A stretch of DNA of 64,000 bases from Roseateles sp. DAIF2. GTDB taxonomy: Bacteria; Pseudomonadota; Gammaproteobacteria; Burkholderiales; Burkholderiaceae_C. The DNA lies in assembly GCF_015624425.1 (NCBI RefSeq), contig NZ_CP049919.1, positions 5,084,001 through 5,148,000 of the forward strand, given 5' to 3'. The translations under genes were made by a program, and so were the position numbers. A model generated the notes under the pieces. That model was not told where the DNA came from, did no database searches, and worked only from the letters and a program-made list of their open reading frames with translations. Below are positions 1 through 8,138 of the stretch, in pieces (positions within the stretch are counted from its first letter, which is position 1; each line of letters begins with the position of its first letter).

Positions 1-1103
1 CGGAACACCGGCCGCACATGGGCCACATGGCACAGCGGCCACAGGCCCTCGTTGGCGAAGCCGAAGTAGTAGCCCTGCTCCTCCTCGGCCGTCAGCCAGA
101 TGCGGCGCAGGGTGTAGTCCTGGCTGCCCGGCGGCACCTTGACCCGGTCCTGCTTGTCGACCACCTGGCGATCGGCGCTGCCGCTGCCATGGGCGATCCA
201 GGTGCCGGAGCAGGCGCGCATCACCGGCTCCACCGCGGTGACCAGGCCCGAGGCCGGGCGCTTGCAGCTGATGCCGTCCGGCCCCCGGTCGTGGATGTAG
301 GGCTCGCGATTCGAGACGACGATCAGCTCGTCGCCGCGCAGCTGGGCGCGCAGCAGCGCGCGCAGGCGCTCCGCGTCCCAATGGTCGTCGCGGTCCAGCG
401 AGCGGCGGTAGGCATCCTCCAGGTCGCGCAGGCGCTCGCGGAAGTCGGCCGCCAGCGGCGCCAGCTCGCTGCGGCCGAGCACCGGCGTCAGCAGGCCCTC
501 GCCGCGCAGCAGCGCGCGCGCGCCGGTGACCCAGCCGCGCCAGCTGAGCTGGGCCACCACCATCGTGATGAAGGCGATGATCACGCCCAGCACGGTGATG
601 AAGGCGATCAGGTATTTCTGCGTGTCCTGGCTGCGCCGCTCGACGAAGCTCAGGTCGTGCAGCAGCACCAGGTCGGCCACGTGGGCACCCTCCACCTGCA
701 CCTGGTGCACGCCGACATGCAGCGGGCCGCCGGGCAGGCCCAGCTTGGGCACGTCCTGCACCGACAGGTTGCGCGCCTTGGCGCAGTCCAGGTCCGCCGG
801 GAAGGCCGGGCTGCGCTGCAGCAGCTGGTCCTGCAGATTGCACAGGCCCAGCGCGAACAGGCGCTCGTCGCGCACCGCCCGGGTGAACAGCGCCTGCAGC
901 CGCGGGTCGCGCCCGTCCTGCAGCGCCTCGCCGAGCGAGTCGGACAGGGTGTTGGTGATCAGCGAGCCGCGCAGGTTCAGATCGCGCGAGAACCAGCGCA
1001 GGGTCAGGCTATCCAGCAGCGGCAAGGCGAGGTAGGCTGCCACCGCCAGCGTCAGCACCAGGGGCACCAGGAAACGGATCTGCAGACGCAGGGTGTTCAT
1101 CAT
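1..1103 (-). CDS. otsA: Trehalose-6-phosphate synthase with membrane-sensor N-terminus (partial, 3' end outside window)
   Basis: The C-terminal part is the start of a GT20 trehalose-6-phosphate synthase, which joins UDP-glucose and glucose-6-phosphate. From about residue 258 it shows the N-terminal signatures of the family: VVSNREPY, a SGLVTAVEPV segment, SGTWIAHGSG and YYFGFANEGLWPLCH. The first 257 residues are not part of normal OtsA. They hold a membrane helix at about 8-29, some 135 probably periplasmic residues, a second helix at about 164-186 and a charged linker, a layout typical of sensor kinases or cyclases. The gene runs off the window edge after about 366 codons. Two ATG codons (1103 and 1100) are adjacent and neither has a strong ribosome binding site. 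It diverges from the GH15 gene at 1251. The OtsA assignment is firm; a sensory role for the N-terminus is inference. Confidence 0.85.
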   Translation of the reverse strand, partial: MMNTLRLQIRFLVPLVLTLAVAAYLALPLLDSLTLRWFSRDLNLRGSLITNTLSDSLGEALQDGRDPRLQALFTRAVRDERLFALGLCNLQDQLLQRSPAFPADLDCAKARNLSVQDVPKLGLPGGPLHVGVHQVQVEGAHVADLVLLHDLSFVERRSQDTQKYLIAFITVLGVIIAFITMVVAQLSWRGWVTGARALLRGEGLLTPVLGRSELAPLAADFRERLRDLEDAYRRSLDRDDHWDAERLRALLRAQLRGDELIVVSNREPYIHDRGPDGISCKRPASGLVTAVEPVMRACSGTWIAHGSGSADRQVVDKQDRVKVPPGSQDYTLRRIWLTAEEEQGYYFGFANEGLWPLCHVAHVRPVF

Positions 1104-1160
1104 GATCGCATGGGCGCCAGCGTGACGGGCCGGGCCCGCTGCGGTGTAACGCGTTCAGAA

Positions 1161-1178
1161 TACATTTGTCCAAATGTA
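1161..1178. promoter_or_regulatory. Perfect palindrome (operator candidate) between otsA-like and GH15 genes
   Basis: TACATTTG and CAAATGTA form a perfect 8-bp inverted repeat around a 2-bp centre. It is AT-rich against a GC-rich background and lies in the 147-bp divergent intergenic region. It is a plausible dimeric regulator site that could control both trehalose-related genes. No regulator gene is adjacent, so the binding protein is unknown. Confidence 0.5.
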
Positions 1179-1250
1179 CATCGCTTAGACTGAAGACAAG
1201 TTACCGACCGCTACAGGCCGCTTGCACAACAAGTCGACAGGAGGAAGAAG

Positions 1251-3062
1251 ATGACCGCCACTCCGCGCGACGCCAGCCTGGCGCTGGCCCTGATCGGCAA
1301 CTGCGCCGTCAACGCCCTGGTCGATGCGCAGGCGCGCATCGTCTGGTGCTGCATGCCGCGCCCCGATGCCGACCCGCTGTTCCATGCGCTGCTCGATTCG
1401 CCCGACGGCATCGCGCTGGACGGCACCTGCGCCGTCGAGCTCGATGGCATGGTGCAGAGCACGCAGCAGTATGTGCCCGGCACCGCGATCGTGCGCACGC
1501 TGATGTTCGATGCCCAGGGCGCCGGCATCGAGGTGACCGACTTCGCGCCGCGCTACCGCAGCCGCGACCGCATGTACAGACCGGCCCAGCTGGTGCGGCG
1601 CGTGCGGCCGGTGGCCGGCCATCCGCGCGTGCGCTTCATCGTGCGGCCCAGCGCCGACTGGGGCGCGACGAAACCGCAGCTGACGCGCGGCAGCAATCAT
1701 TTACGCTTCGTCACCGCGGACTGGGTCTGGCGGCTCAACACCAATGTGCCGCTGACCTATCTGATCGACGAGACCTGGTTCACCCTGCACGGCCCGGTCA
1801 GCCTGCTGCTGGGGCCGGACGAATCGCTCAGCGGCGGCATCGAGGACACGGCACGCCTGTTCGAGGAGGAAACCCTGTCCTACTGGCGCCACTGGACCTC
1901 GCGCCTGGCCCTGCCGCTGGAATGGCAGGAGGCGGTGATCCGCGCCGCGATCACGCTCAAGCTGTGCCAGTTCGAGGAGACCGGCGCGATCATCGCGGCG
2001 GTCACGACCAGCATCCCGGAGGCGCCCAACACCCAGCGCAACTGGGACTACCGCTACTGCTGGCTGCGCGACGCCTTCTTCGTCGTGCGCGCGCTCAACA
2101 GCCTGTCCGAGATCGGCACGATGGAGGACTATCTGCGCTGGCTGCAGGACGTGGTGCGCAGCACCCAGGGCCATGTGCAGCCGCTCTACGGCATCGGGCT
2201 GGAGGCGGCGCTGCCGGAGCGCCTGCTGGAGGGCCCCGGCGCGCCGCGCGGCTACCGCGGCATGGGGCCGGTGCGCATCGGCAACCAGGCGCATGAGCAT
2301 TTCCAGCATGACGTCTACGGCAATATCGTGCTGGGCGCCTCGCAGGCCTTCCACGATCACCGCCTGACGCGGCGCGCCGATGCCGGCGACTTCGCAATGC
2401 TGGAGCGCGCCGGCGAGCAGGCCTGGCTGCTGCATGAGCAGCCCGATGCCGGCATGTGGGAGCTGCGCACCCGCGCGCGCATCCACACCAGCTCCTCGCT
2501 GATGTGCTGGGCCGCCTGCGACCGGCTGATGAAGATCGCCCATGCGCTGGGCCTGAACGAACGCGCCGCGCTGTGGGGCTCACGCGCCAACACCATCCGC
2601 GAGAAGATCCTGGCGCGCGCCTGGAACGAGCAGCGCGGCGCCTTCGCCGAGAGCTTCGGCGGCCGGGACCTGGACGCCAGCGTGCTGCTGATGTGCGAGG
2701 TCGGCTTCATCAACCCGCGCGACCCGCGCTTCGTCAGCACGGTCGAGGTGCTGGAGAAGCATCTGTGCGACGGCCCCTTCATGCGCCGCTACGAGGCGCC
2801 GGACGATTTCGGCCGACCCGAGACCGCCTTCAACGTCTGCTCCTTCTGGCGCATCGACGCGCTGGCGCGCATCGGCCGCACCGAGGAGGCGCGCGAGATC
2901 TTCGAGGCCCTGCTGCAGCGGCGCAACCATGTGGGCCTGCTGTCCGAGGATCTGGCGCCGGCCAGCGGCGAGCTGTGGGGCAACTTCCCGCAGACCTATT
3001 CGATGGTGGGCATCATCAACGGCGCGATGCGCCTGTCCAAGCCCTGGGACCTGGTGGTCTGA
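1251..3062 (+). CDS. Glycoside hydrolase family 15 protein (glucoamylase/trehalase type)
   Basis: This 603-residue protein belongs to the bacterial GH15 group (glucoamylase-like, COG3387). It has an N-terminal beta-sandwich-like region at about 1-230, then the catalytic alpha/alpha barrel. The hallmark NWDYRYCWLRD lies near residue 265 and the C-terminal general-base region EDLAPASGELWGNFPQTYS near 565. No signal peptide is visible, so it should act in the cytoplasm on alpha-linked glucosides. Members beside trehalose-synthesis genes are often suspected trehalases or glycogen-debranching partners; the divergent otsA-like gene supports a trehalose or maltodextrin role, but the substrate cannot be read from sequence. 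The ATG at 1251 has a good AGGAGG-type site 6-11 bases upstream. It converges on the globin gene with only 15 bases between. Confidence 0.88.
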   Translation: MTATPRDASLALALIGNCAVNALVDAQARIVWCCMPRPDADPLFHALLDSPDGIALDGTCAVELDGMVQSTQQYVPGTAIVRTLMFDAQGAGIEVTDFAPRYRSRDRMYRPAQLVRRVRPVAGHPRVRFIVRPSADWGATKPQLTRGSNHLRFVTADWVWRLNTNVPLTYLIDETWFTLHGPVSLLLGPDESLSGGIEDTARLFEEETLSYWRHWTSRLALPLEWQEAVIRAAITLKLCQFEETGAIIAAVTTSIPEAPNTQRNWDYRYCWLRDAFFVVRALNSLSEIGTMEDYLRWLQDVVRSTQGHVQPLYGIGLEAALPERLLEGPGAPRGYRGMGPVRIGNQAHEHFQHDVYGNIVLGASQAFHDHRLTRRADAGDFAMLERAGEQAWLLHEQPDAGMWELRTRARIHTSSSLMCWAACDRLMKIAHALGLNERAALWGSRANTIREKILARAWNEQRGAFAESFGGRDLDASVLLMCEVGFINPRDPRFVSTVEVLEKHLCDGPFMRRYEAPDDFGRPETAFNVCSFWRIDALARIGRTEEAREIFEALLQRRNHVGLLSEDLAPASGELWGNFPQTYSMVGIINGAMRLSKPWDLVV

Positions 3063-3077
3063 GCGAATGCCGCATCC

Positions 3078-3500
3078 TCAAGCGGCCAGCGGTTGCGCCG
3101 CCTCGCGCATCGTACGGCTGACCAGGTCGTAGACCGCCAGCCAGGCCGCGCGCAGCTCCGGCGTGAAGCCCGGGCCCAGGCCCTGCTCCAGGGTGCGGAT
3201 CAGGGCCGCGCCGACACTGGCGTAATGGCGCTCCTGCACGCCATAGCCCTGATGCCGCGCGCCCAGCAGGCGCAGCACCGGCAGCAGCTGCTCGGGCCGG
3301 TCCAGCAGCGCGACCGCGCCCGCCAGCATCTGCAGCAGGCGCCGGCCCTGCTCCCGCATGTCGCCGCGGAACAGCGCGCGCAGCTGGGGGTCGAGCTCGA
3401 ACAGCTGGGCATAGAACAGGCTGGCAACCGGCTCGCCGAGCGCCTCGACGCGGGCGAAGCTGGCACGGACCTGGGCGACCTGGCGCGGGGTGATGGACAT
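3078..3500 (-). CDS. Single-domain bacterial globin (Vitreoscilla haemoglobin-like)
   Basis: The 140-residue product matches the globin domain of Vitreoscilla haemoglobin and flavohaemoglobins. It starts with the helix-A motif MSITPRQVAQVRASF and has the proximal-histidine segment GARHQGYGVQERHY, followed by VGAALIRTLEQGLG. Length fits a single-domain globin; no FAD/NAD reductase domain follows. Such proteins bind O2 or NO and support respiration or nitrosative-stress defence. A TTG lies upstream in frame at 3515, but I prefer the ATG at 3500 because GGAGAG sits 5-8 bases before it. The gene diverges from the degenerate GGDEF gene at 3660. I found no clear NsrR or FNR site in the 160-bp gap. 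Confidence 0.85.
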   Translation of the reverse strand: MSITPRQVAQVRASFARVEALGEPVASLFYAQLFELDPQLRALFRGDMREQGRRLLQMLAGAVALLDRPEQLLPVLRLLGARHQGYGVQERHYASVGAALIRTLEQGLGPGFTPELRAAWLAVYDLVSRTMREAAQPLAA

Positions 3501-3659
3501 CAGTCTCTCCAACAATGCAATGAGGTCGGCATCGTCGGCGGCCGCGGTATCGGCGCCGTTGCGGGCCGGTACGGGGCCTGTTGCATTTGTTGGGGCGGCC
3601 GCACGGGGGCGAATCGCGCTATCCTCCGACTGTTGTTACATCCCCTACACAGTCCCGAC

Positions 3660-4466
3660 ATGCAAGCGCGCACGCCCGCCCAGCCCGAAGCGAGCACTGA
3701 CATGACGGCCGTCCTGACGGCGGCCCAGGCGGCCCTGAGCGCGGGCGAGGCGAGCCAATGCCTGGCCCTGGCCGAGCCGCTGCTGGACGGCGCGCAGGCC
3801 GAGCCCGCCCGTGCGCTGGCGGCCCAGGCGCTGGAGCAGCTGAGCGAGCGCTGCGCGGCGGCCGGCGAGCATGCGCTGGCGCTGCAGCATTACCGGCGCT
3901 TTCACCGGCTGGTGGTCGACGGCCTGCAGCAGCGCCTGGCGCGCGGCATCGAGACCGGCGCCGACGATGGCCTGCTCGACACCTTGACCGGCCTGGCCAA
4001 TGCCCAGGCGATGGAGCAGCGCCTGCCGGCGATGATGGCCCAGGCCATTGGCACGAAGCGCGGCCTATGCCTGGTGCGCATGGAGCTGGACCCGCTGCAG
4101 CCGGGCCGGCTGGCGCTGACGCCGGGCCTGGCCGATGCGGTGCTGCGCGAGATCGGCGCGCTGCTGCGCGCGCACAGCCGCGCCAAGGATCTGGCGCTGC
4201 GCCATGCCGGCGAGACCCTGGTGCTGGTGCTCAGCGATGTCGAGCTGTCGACCGCCCGCACCGTCTGCGAGCGCCTGCGCCGCGCGGTGCAGGGCCATGA
4301 CTGGACGCCGCAGCATCAGGAGCTGCGAGTCAGCATCAGCATGGGCCTGACCGCGCTGCGCGGCGGCGATGACGTCAAGCAGCTGATGGCCCGCGCCGAG
4401 GCGGGCCTGGTCAGCGCCCGGCGCGACGGCCGCAACTGCGTGCGCACCGGCGTGCTGGGCGCCTGA
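3660..4466 (+). CDS. GGDEF-fold protein with degenerate active site
   Basis: The product has 268 residues, or 254 if the in-frame ATG at 3702 is used. Residues 1-100 are a helical, alanine-rich region resembling TPR-like repeats. After the linker LLDTLTGLAN, a common entry motif of diguanylate cyclases, comes a GGDEF fold ending in SISMGLTALRGGDDVKQLMARAE and AGLVSARRDGRNCV. The signature loop reads AGETL instead of GGDEF, so cyclic-di-GMP synthesis is very unlikely. It may bind GTP or act as a regulatory partner. Neither start codon has a convincing ribosome binding site. It stands alone, convergent with the PEP-CTERM gene downstream. Confidence 0.8.
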   Translation: MQARTPAQPEASTDMTAVLTAAQAALSAGEASQCLALAEPLLDGAQAEPARALAAQALEQLSERCAAAGEHALALQHYRRFHRLVVDGLQQRLARGIETGADDGLLDTLTGLANAQAMEQRLPAMMAQAIGTKRGLCLVRMELDPLQPGRLALTPGLADAVLREIGALLRAHSRAKDLALRHAGETLVLVLSDVELSTARTVCERLRRAVQGHDWTPQHQELRVSISMGLTALRGGDDVKQLMARAEAGLVSARRDGRNCVRTGVLGA

Positions 4467-4470
4467 GCCC

Positions 4471-5076
4471 TCAGGCCTGCTGCTGCTTGCGGCGGCGGGC
4501 CACGAAACCGACGGCCGCCAGGCCGGCGATCATCAGCGCATAGCTCTCCGGCTCCGGCACCGCCACGGTGATGCGGAAGGTGTCGCCGACCTGGTGGCCG
4601 GCCAGATCCAGCGTCCAGTCCGTCGCGCTGCCGTTGCCCAGCGGGTTGCCGATGTAGAACTCGGTGGTCACGCCCGGCGCGCCGAAGCGAGCCCACGCCG
4701 ACTGGGCGTTGCCGCCCTGCGCCACGACGCTCTGGAAGCCGTCGGTCGTCAGCGTGCCGCGCGGCAGCGCGAAGCCGATGCCGCTCAGCGCGACCTGCGT
4801 GCCCTCGAAGCCCAGGCCCGACAGATTGCGCACCAGCGCGTTGAAGCTCAGCGAGCCCAGGGCCAGGTCTTGCGCATCGAGGCTGAAGTTCAGCGTGACC
4901 TGGCTGCGCTGCGCGAAGTCCAGGTCGAAGGCCAGCTTGCCGGCCTCCGAGTAGTCGGTCACGCTGACGCCCTGGCCGATGGCGCCGTTGAACTGGGCGG
5001 CCTGGGCCTGGCCGGCGCCGAGCGCCAGCAGCGCGGCGGCGGAGATCAGGACTTGCTTGGTGATGGTCTTGGTCAT
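4471..5076 (-). CDS. PEP-CTERM sorting domain protein, secreted
   Basis: This 201-residue protein has an N-terminal Sec signal peptide (cleavage probably after AGQAQA near residue 27), a beta-rich middle part, and a C-terminal PEP-CTERM anchor: VPEPESYALMIAG, a hydrophobic stretch and an RRRK tail. PEP-CTERM proteins are handled by an exosortase (EpsH/XrtA type), which must be encoded elsewhere. The middle region, with ASP-type beta strands and a FYIGNPLGNG motif, matches no function I recognise. The start at 5076 lies 17 bases after the PhoX-family stop, so the two are probably co-transcribed. An AGGAAT ribosome site precedes the ATG. Function unknown; surface or extracellular-matrix association is inferred. 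Confidence 0.85.
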   Translation of the reverse strand: MTKTITKQVLISAAALLALGAGQAQAAQFNGAIGQGVSVTDYSEAGKLAFDLDFAQRSQVTLNFSLDAQDLALGSLSFNALVRNLSGLGFEGTQVALSGIGFALPRGTLTTDGFQSVVAQGGNAQSAWARFGAPGVTTEFYIGNPLGNGSATDWTLDLAGHQVGDTFRITVAVPEPESYALMIAGLAAVGFVARRRKQQQA

Positions 5077-5093
5077 GATGGGGATTCCTCGAT

Positions 5094-6590
5094 TCAGAGC
5101 GGGCCCTTGGCCCAGGGACCGGTGATCGCGAAGGTGATGCCGGGAGTCTGCTGGTTGACGAACAGGTAGCGGCCCGTCGGGTCGAAGCAGGCGCCGCAGA
5201 ACTCGGTGCCGCGGCGGTCGCCGGCCAGGCTGGTGCGCTTGCCGGCGGCGGCCAGTTGGGCGGCCGTCACGTTGTAGTTGTTCTTCGCGAAGATGTAGGC
5301 GCTGCCCTCGTCGGTCAGGCCCATCAGGCGCTCGCCGAAGCCGAACATGTCGGTGACGCCGCCGCCGTCCTCGCAGATCAGCAGGCCGCCGCGCGGGCTG
5401 ACCGTCAGGTTGTCGCCCATATTGCCGACCGTGGTGGAGGCTGTGGAGTAGATGCAGGTCAGGGTCTGCGTGGCCAGCTCCAGCTCCCAGATGGCGCCGC
5501 GGTTGATGCTGCCGCCCGAGGTGTCCATCACATACATCTTGCCGGCGAAGTACCAGATGCCTTCGCCGCGGTTCATGCGCAGCGCGCCCTGGTTCCAGCC
5601 CTGCACGAAGGGGCCGGAAGCGTTGCTGATCGTCGCGCCTTCGGGGCCGGTGGCGTTGCCGCGGTTGCGGTCCGGATCGACGATGTCGACCCATTCCAGC
5701 TCGTAAGCCTGGTCCAGCTGGGCCGGCGCGACATTGACGTTGTGGCGCTCCTTGACCTTGGCCATCTGCAGCTTGCCGCCCTGGGCCAGCGAGCCGATCG
5801 TGCCCGGCAGCACATCGGGGATGTAGCGGTAGAAGCCGGACTTGCCCGAGCTGTCCTCGGTCAGGTAGGCGATGCCGGTGCTGGGGTCGATCGCCACGGC
5901 CTCATGCGCGAAGCGGCCCATGCCGATGATCGGCTGGCCGGTGGTCTGGGCCGGGTCGGCCGCGCATTCGAACACATAGCCATGCTTGCGGCCGGCGTTG
6001 CTGATCGAGTCGGAGCCGACCTCCTCGCAGGTCAGCCAGGTGCCCCAGGGCGTGATGCCGCCGGCGCAGTTGGTGCGGGTGCCGCCGAGGTTGGCGTCGA
6101 TGCGCAGGAAGGCGCCATCGCGGAACACCAGGTTGGTGGTGCCGCCGTTGGAGAAGCCGCTGCCGGTGTCGTAGACGGCCGGCGCGCCGAAGAAGCTGGC
6201 GTCGCTGCCGGTGCCGACCTCATGGTTGCGCACCAGCACGATCTCGGTGCTGCGGCCGACCTTGCGGGTCGCGACCACGCCCATGCCGTCATGCGCGGCC
6301 GGGCAGGGCTTGCCGTTGCTCATCAGGTCGCCGGTCCAGCCGAAGCTCTTGTAGCTGAAGCCGGGCGGCAGCTGCAGCAGCGGCAGGCCGGTCGTCAGGT
6401 CGTTGACCGGCGCGATCGGGCCGTACAGGCTGTCGACCAGCGCGGTATTGCCGCCGGCGGCCAGGGCCTCGCGGGCGTGCAGGGCGCCAAGCGAGGCGAC
6501 GAACGGCAGGGCAGCGGCGGCCGAGGCGCTGCGCAACAGGCCGCGGCGGGACGGGGAGAAATTTTCGGGGGACAGGTCTTGCTGGCTCAT
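5094..6590 (-). CDS. PhoX-family (DUF839) phosphatase-like protein, Tat-exported
   Basis: The 498-residue protein has a twin-arginine signal (SRRGLLRSASAAAALPF) and then the PhoX/DUF839 beta-propeller fold. Recognisable parts include GTWLTCEEVGSD, the glutamate-containing MGRFAHEAVAIDP, YLTEDS, and NLTVSPRGGLLICEDGGGV near the C-terminus. PhoX enzymes are calcium- and iron-dependent periplasmic alkaline phosphatases. Many DUF839 members are untested, so phosphatase activity is inferred from family. The start at 6590 is chosen over upstream in-frame codons because the Tat motif then begins at residue 14 and GGAG precedes the ATG at good distance. The PEP-CTERM gene follows by 17 bases, suggesting a two-gene export unit. 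Confidence 0.85.
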   Translation of the reverse strand: MSQQDLSPENFSPSRRGLLRSASAAAALPFVASLGALHAREALAAGGNTALVDSLYGPIAPVNDLTTGLPLLQLPPGFSYKSFGWTGDLMSNGKPCPAAHDGMGVVATRKVGRSTEIVLVRNHEVGTGSDASFFGAPAVYDTGSGFSNGGTTNLVFRDGAFLRIDANLGGTRTNCAGGITPWGTWLTCEEVGSDSISNAGRKHGYVFECAADPAQTTGQPIIGMGRFAHEAVAIDPSTGIAYLTEDSSGKSGFYRYIPDVLPGTIGSLAQGGKLQMAKVKERHNVNVAPAQLDQAYELEWVDIVDPDRNRGNATGPEGATISNASGPFVQGWNQGALRMNRGEGIWYFAGKMYVMDTSGGSINRGAIWELELATQTLTCIYSTASTTVGNMGDNLTVSPRGGLLICEDGGGVTDMFGFGERLMGLTDEGSAYIFAKNNYNVTAAQLAAAGKRTSLAGDRRGTEFCGACFDPTGRYLFVNQQTPGITFAITGPWAKGPL

Positions 6591-6665
6591 GGTCACTCCA
6601 GGGAGGGGCGGGCAGCTGCGGATGCAGCGCGGCGGATTCTCTGGAGCAGGCATGTCGGCAGCGTG

Positions 6666-6688
6666 AGTCCACCCCTGCCGAGTGGACT
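6666..6688. promoter_or_regulatory. Inverted repeat upstream of the PhoX-family gene
   Basis: AGTCCAC and GTGGACT form a perfect 7-bp inverted repeat with a 9-bp centre. It lies 76-98 bases upstream of the PhoX-family start, in a 205-bp region that otherwise holds no gene. It could be an operator or a transcript hairpin. It does not look like a PHO box. Confidence 0.35.
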
Positions 6689-6795
6689 ATGGAAGACGCC
6701 GGTGCCCGGCCGCGCCGGCCTGCAGGCTATCGGCCTGTGCGCGCAGTCCGAACAAACCGATCAGCGCGGCCGGCGCCAAGTGCCGGCGCGTCGCC

Positions 6796-7386
6796 TCAGA
6801 ACGGGTTCAGGCTCTTTTCGCGCCGGTAATGCAGATAGCCGACGCTGACCCCGGCGCGCAGCCCGACGCCCAGGCGGATCGGCGCCAGCGTGATGCTCTT
6901 CAGGCGCTGGTAGTTGATGCCGGCGCCGCCGATGTAATAGGCGCTGCCGTCCACGCCCGGGAAGCGCTGGAAGATCGCGCCGGTGTTGGGCAGCCTGTAG
7001 ACCAGGGTGAAGACCTTGGAGGCATTGGCGCCGGCGTCGAAGCCGATCGACGGGCCGGCCCAGTAGACCTTGGCACCGCCACCGCCCTTGGTCACCAGCT
7101 GGCCCTCGCCGTAGCGCAGGCCCACGGTCAGCGCGGCGCCGGCCTCCGCGCCCTTGATATAGGCGTTCGGGCGGCCCTGCTCCTTGAAGGCCTTCTCGAT
7201 CACCTTCGCCAGGCCCTCGGTGGTGTCGCCGAAGAACTCGGTCGCGGCCTTCAGGATCGAGTCCTCGTCGTAGGTGCTCTTGTCCTCGTTGGCCCAGGCC
7301 GCGGCCGGACCCAACGCCAGGCAGGCGCCCCCGAGCCCCAGCAGCAGCTCGCGGCGGTCCGGGTCCTGTGCATCGCGCATGTCCAT
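6796..7386 (-). CDS. DUF1134 (EipA-like) exported protein
   Basis: The 196-residue product has a Tat- or Sec-like N-terminus (DRRELLLGLGGACLALGPAAAWA) and then a DUF1134 domain. Typical parts are SILKAATEFFGDTTEGLA, the glycine-rich YGEGQLVTKGG, the GPSIGFDAGANASKVF segment and a TVGLRYG strand. The Brucella member EipA is a periplasmic protein needed for envelope integrity; a like role here is inference. The ATG at 7386 has AGGAG 9 bases upstream; the TTG codon just before is less likely. It follows the TetR gene on the same strand after 37 bases and may be co-transcribed with it. Confidence 0.8.
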   Translation of the reverse strand: MDMRDAQDPDRRELLLGLGGACLALGPAAAWANEDKSTYDEDSILKAATEFFGDTTEGLAKVIEKAFKEQGRPNAYIKGAEAGAALTVGLRYGEGQLVTKGGGGAKVYWAGPSIGFDAGANASKVFTLVYRLPNTGAIFQRFPGVDGSAYYIGGAGINYQRLKSITLAPIRLGVGLRAGVSVGYLHYRREKSLNPF

Positions 7387-7423
7387 CAAGGTCTCCTGTT
7401 CGATGGAGCGACCTTAACCCAAG

Positions 7424-8056
7424 TCAGCCCGGGTCGGCCACGCTGTAAAAGGACAGAAACATGTCGACGCTGTCCTCCAGCACCTGGCGCTGGCGGGCTA
7501 GGTCCAGCGGCGGCTGGCCCATCGCCAGCTGCGGCCAGAAGGCGAAGGCCTTCAGCAGGCCCTGCAGCTGCTGCGTCGCGTACTGCGGATCAAGCGGGCG
7601 CAGCCGGCCGTCCTGTTGGGCGGCGCGCAGCCAGTTCGCCAGGCCCGCCTCCTTCTCGGCCAGGCGGCCGACCATGGCCTCGGCGCGCTCCGGCACATGC
7701 ATCATCTCCGCCACCGCGACGCGCGACAGCGCCATGAAGCTCGCGTCGTTCAGCAGCGCCATCTTCTGCGCGAGCAGCTCCAGCAGCTGCTCGCGCAGGG
7801 GCCGCGCCGGGCTGTAGGCCAGGCCCGCCAGCGCCTGGCTGCGTTCGAACAGCTGCAGCAGGACCGCGGCGAACAGCTCGTCCTTGCTGGGGAAATGGTT
7901 GTAGACCGTGCGTTTGGACACCCCCGCGACGGCGGCGAGCCGGTCCATGCTGGTGCCGGCAAAGCCGTGCTCGCGAAATTCGGCCATCGCGGCCAGCACG
8001 ATGGCCTCGCGCTTGCGGTCGGTCAGCCGCGTCGGACTCGTGGTTTCGGACGACAT
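7424..8056 (-). CDS. TetR/AcrR-family transcriptional regulator
   Basis: The 210-residue protein has the N-terminal TetR helix-turn-helix (GTSMDRLAAVAGVSKRTVYN, then HFPSKDELFAAVL) at about residues 32-62. A helical ligand-binding and dimerisation domain fills the rest, and PARPLREQLLELL resembles C-terminal domains of AefR/TtgR-like members. It probably represses the divergent metallo-hydrolase gene, and possibly itself, through the palindrome at 8102-8117. Its ligand is unknown. Confidence 0.9.
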   Translation of the reverse strand: MSSETTSPTRLTDRKREAIVLAAMAEFREHGFAGTSMDRLAAVAGVSKRTVYNHFPSKDELFAAVLLQLFERSQALAGLAYSPARPLREQLLELLAQKMALLNDASFMALSRVAVAEMMHVPERAEAMVGRLAEKEAGLANWLRAAQQDGRLRPLDPQYATQQLQGLLKAFAFWPQLAMGQPPLDLARQRQVLEDSVDMFLSFYSVADPG

Positions 8057-8101
8057 GCCAAAAATTTTACACCCGGCAGTTTACTTTTACGATTTAAACA
8101 C

Positions 8102-8117
8102 TACACTGTGCAGTGTA
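8102..8117. promoter_or_regulatory. Palindromic operator candidate for the TetR regulator
   Basis: TACACTG and CAGTGTA form a perfect 7-bp inverted repeat around TG, in an AT-rich stretch between the divergent TetR gene (start 8056) and the hydrolase gene (start about 8139). Size and symmetry fit a TetR-dimer site, and a site this close to both starts would allow joint control. Confidence 0.6.
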
Positions 8118-8138
8118 CTTTTTTGCATTGCCACGCCC

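Noticed and set aside
3501..3659. NsrR or FNR-like site between the globin and GGDEF genes
   Set aside because: TTGCATTTGTT and AACAATGCAA are loosely symmetric but 70 bases apart and with an extra base. No clear NsrR or FNR pattern was seen.
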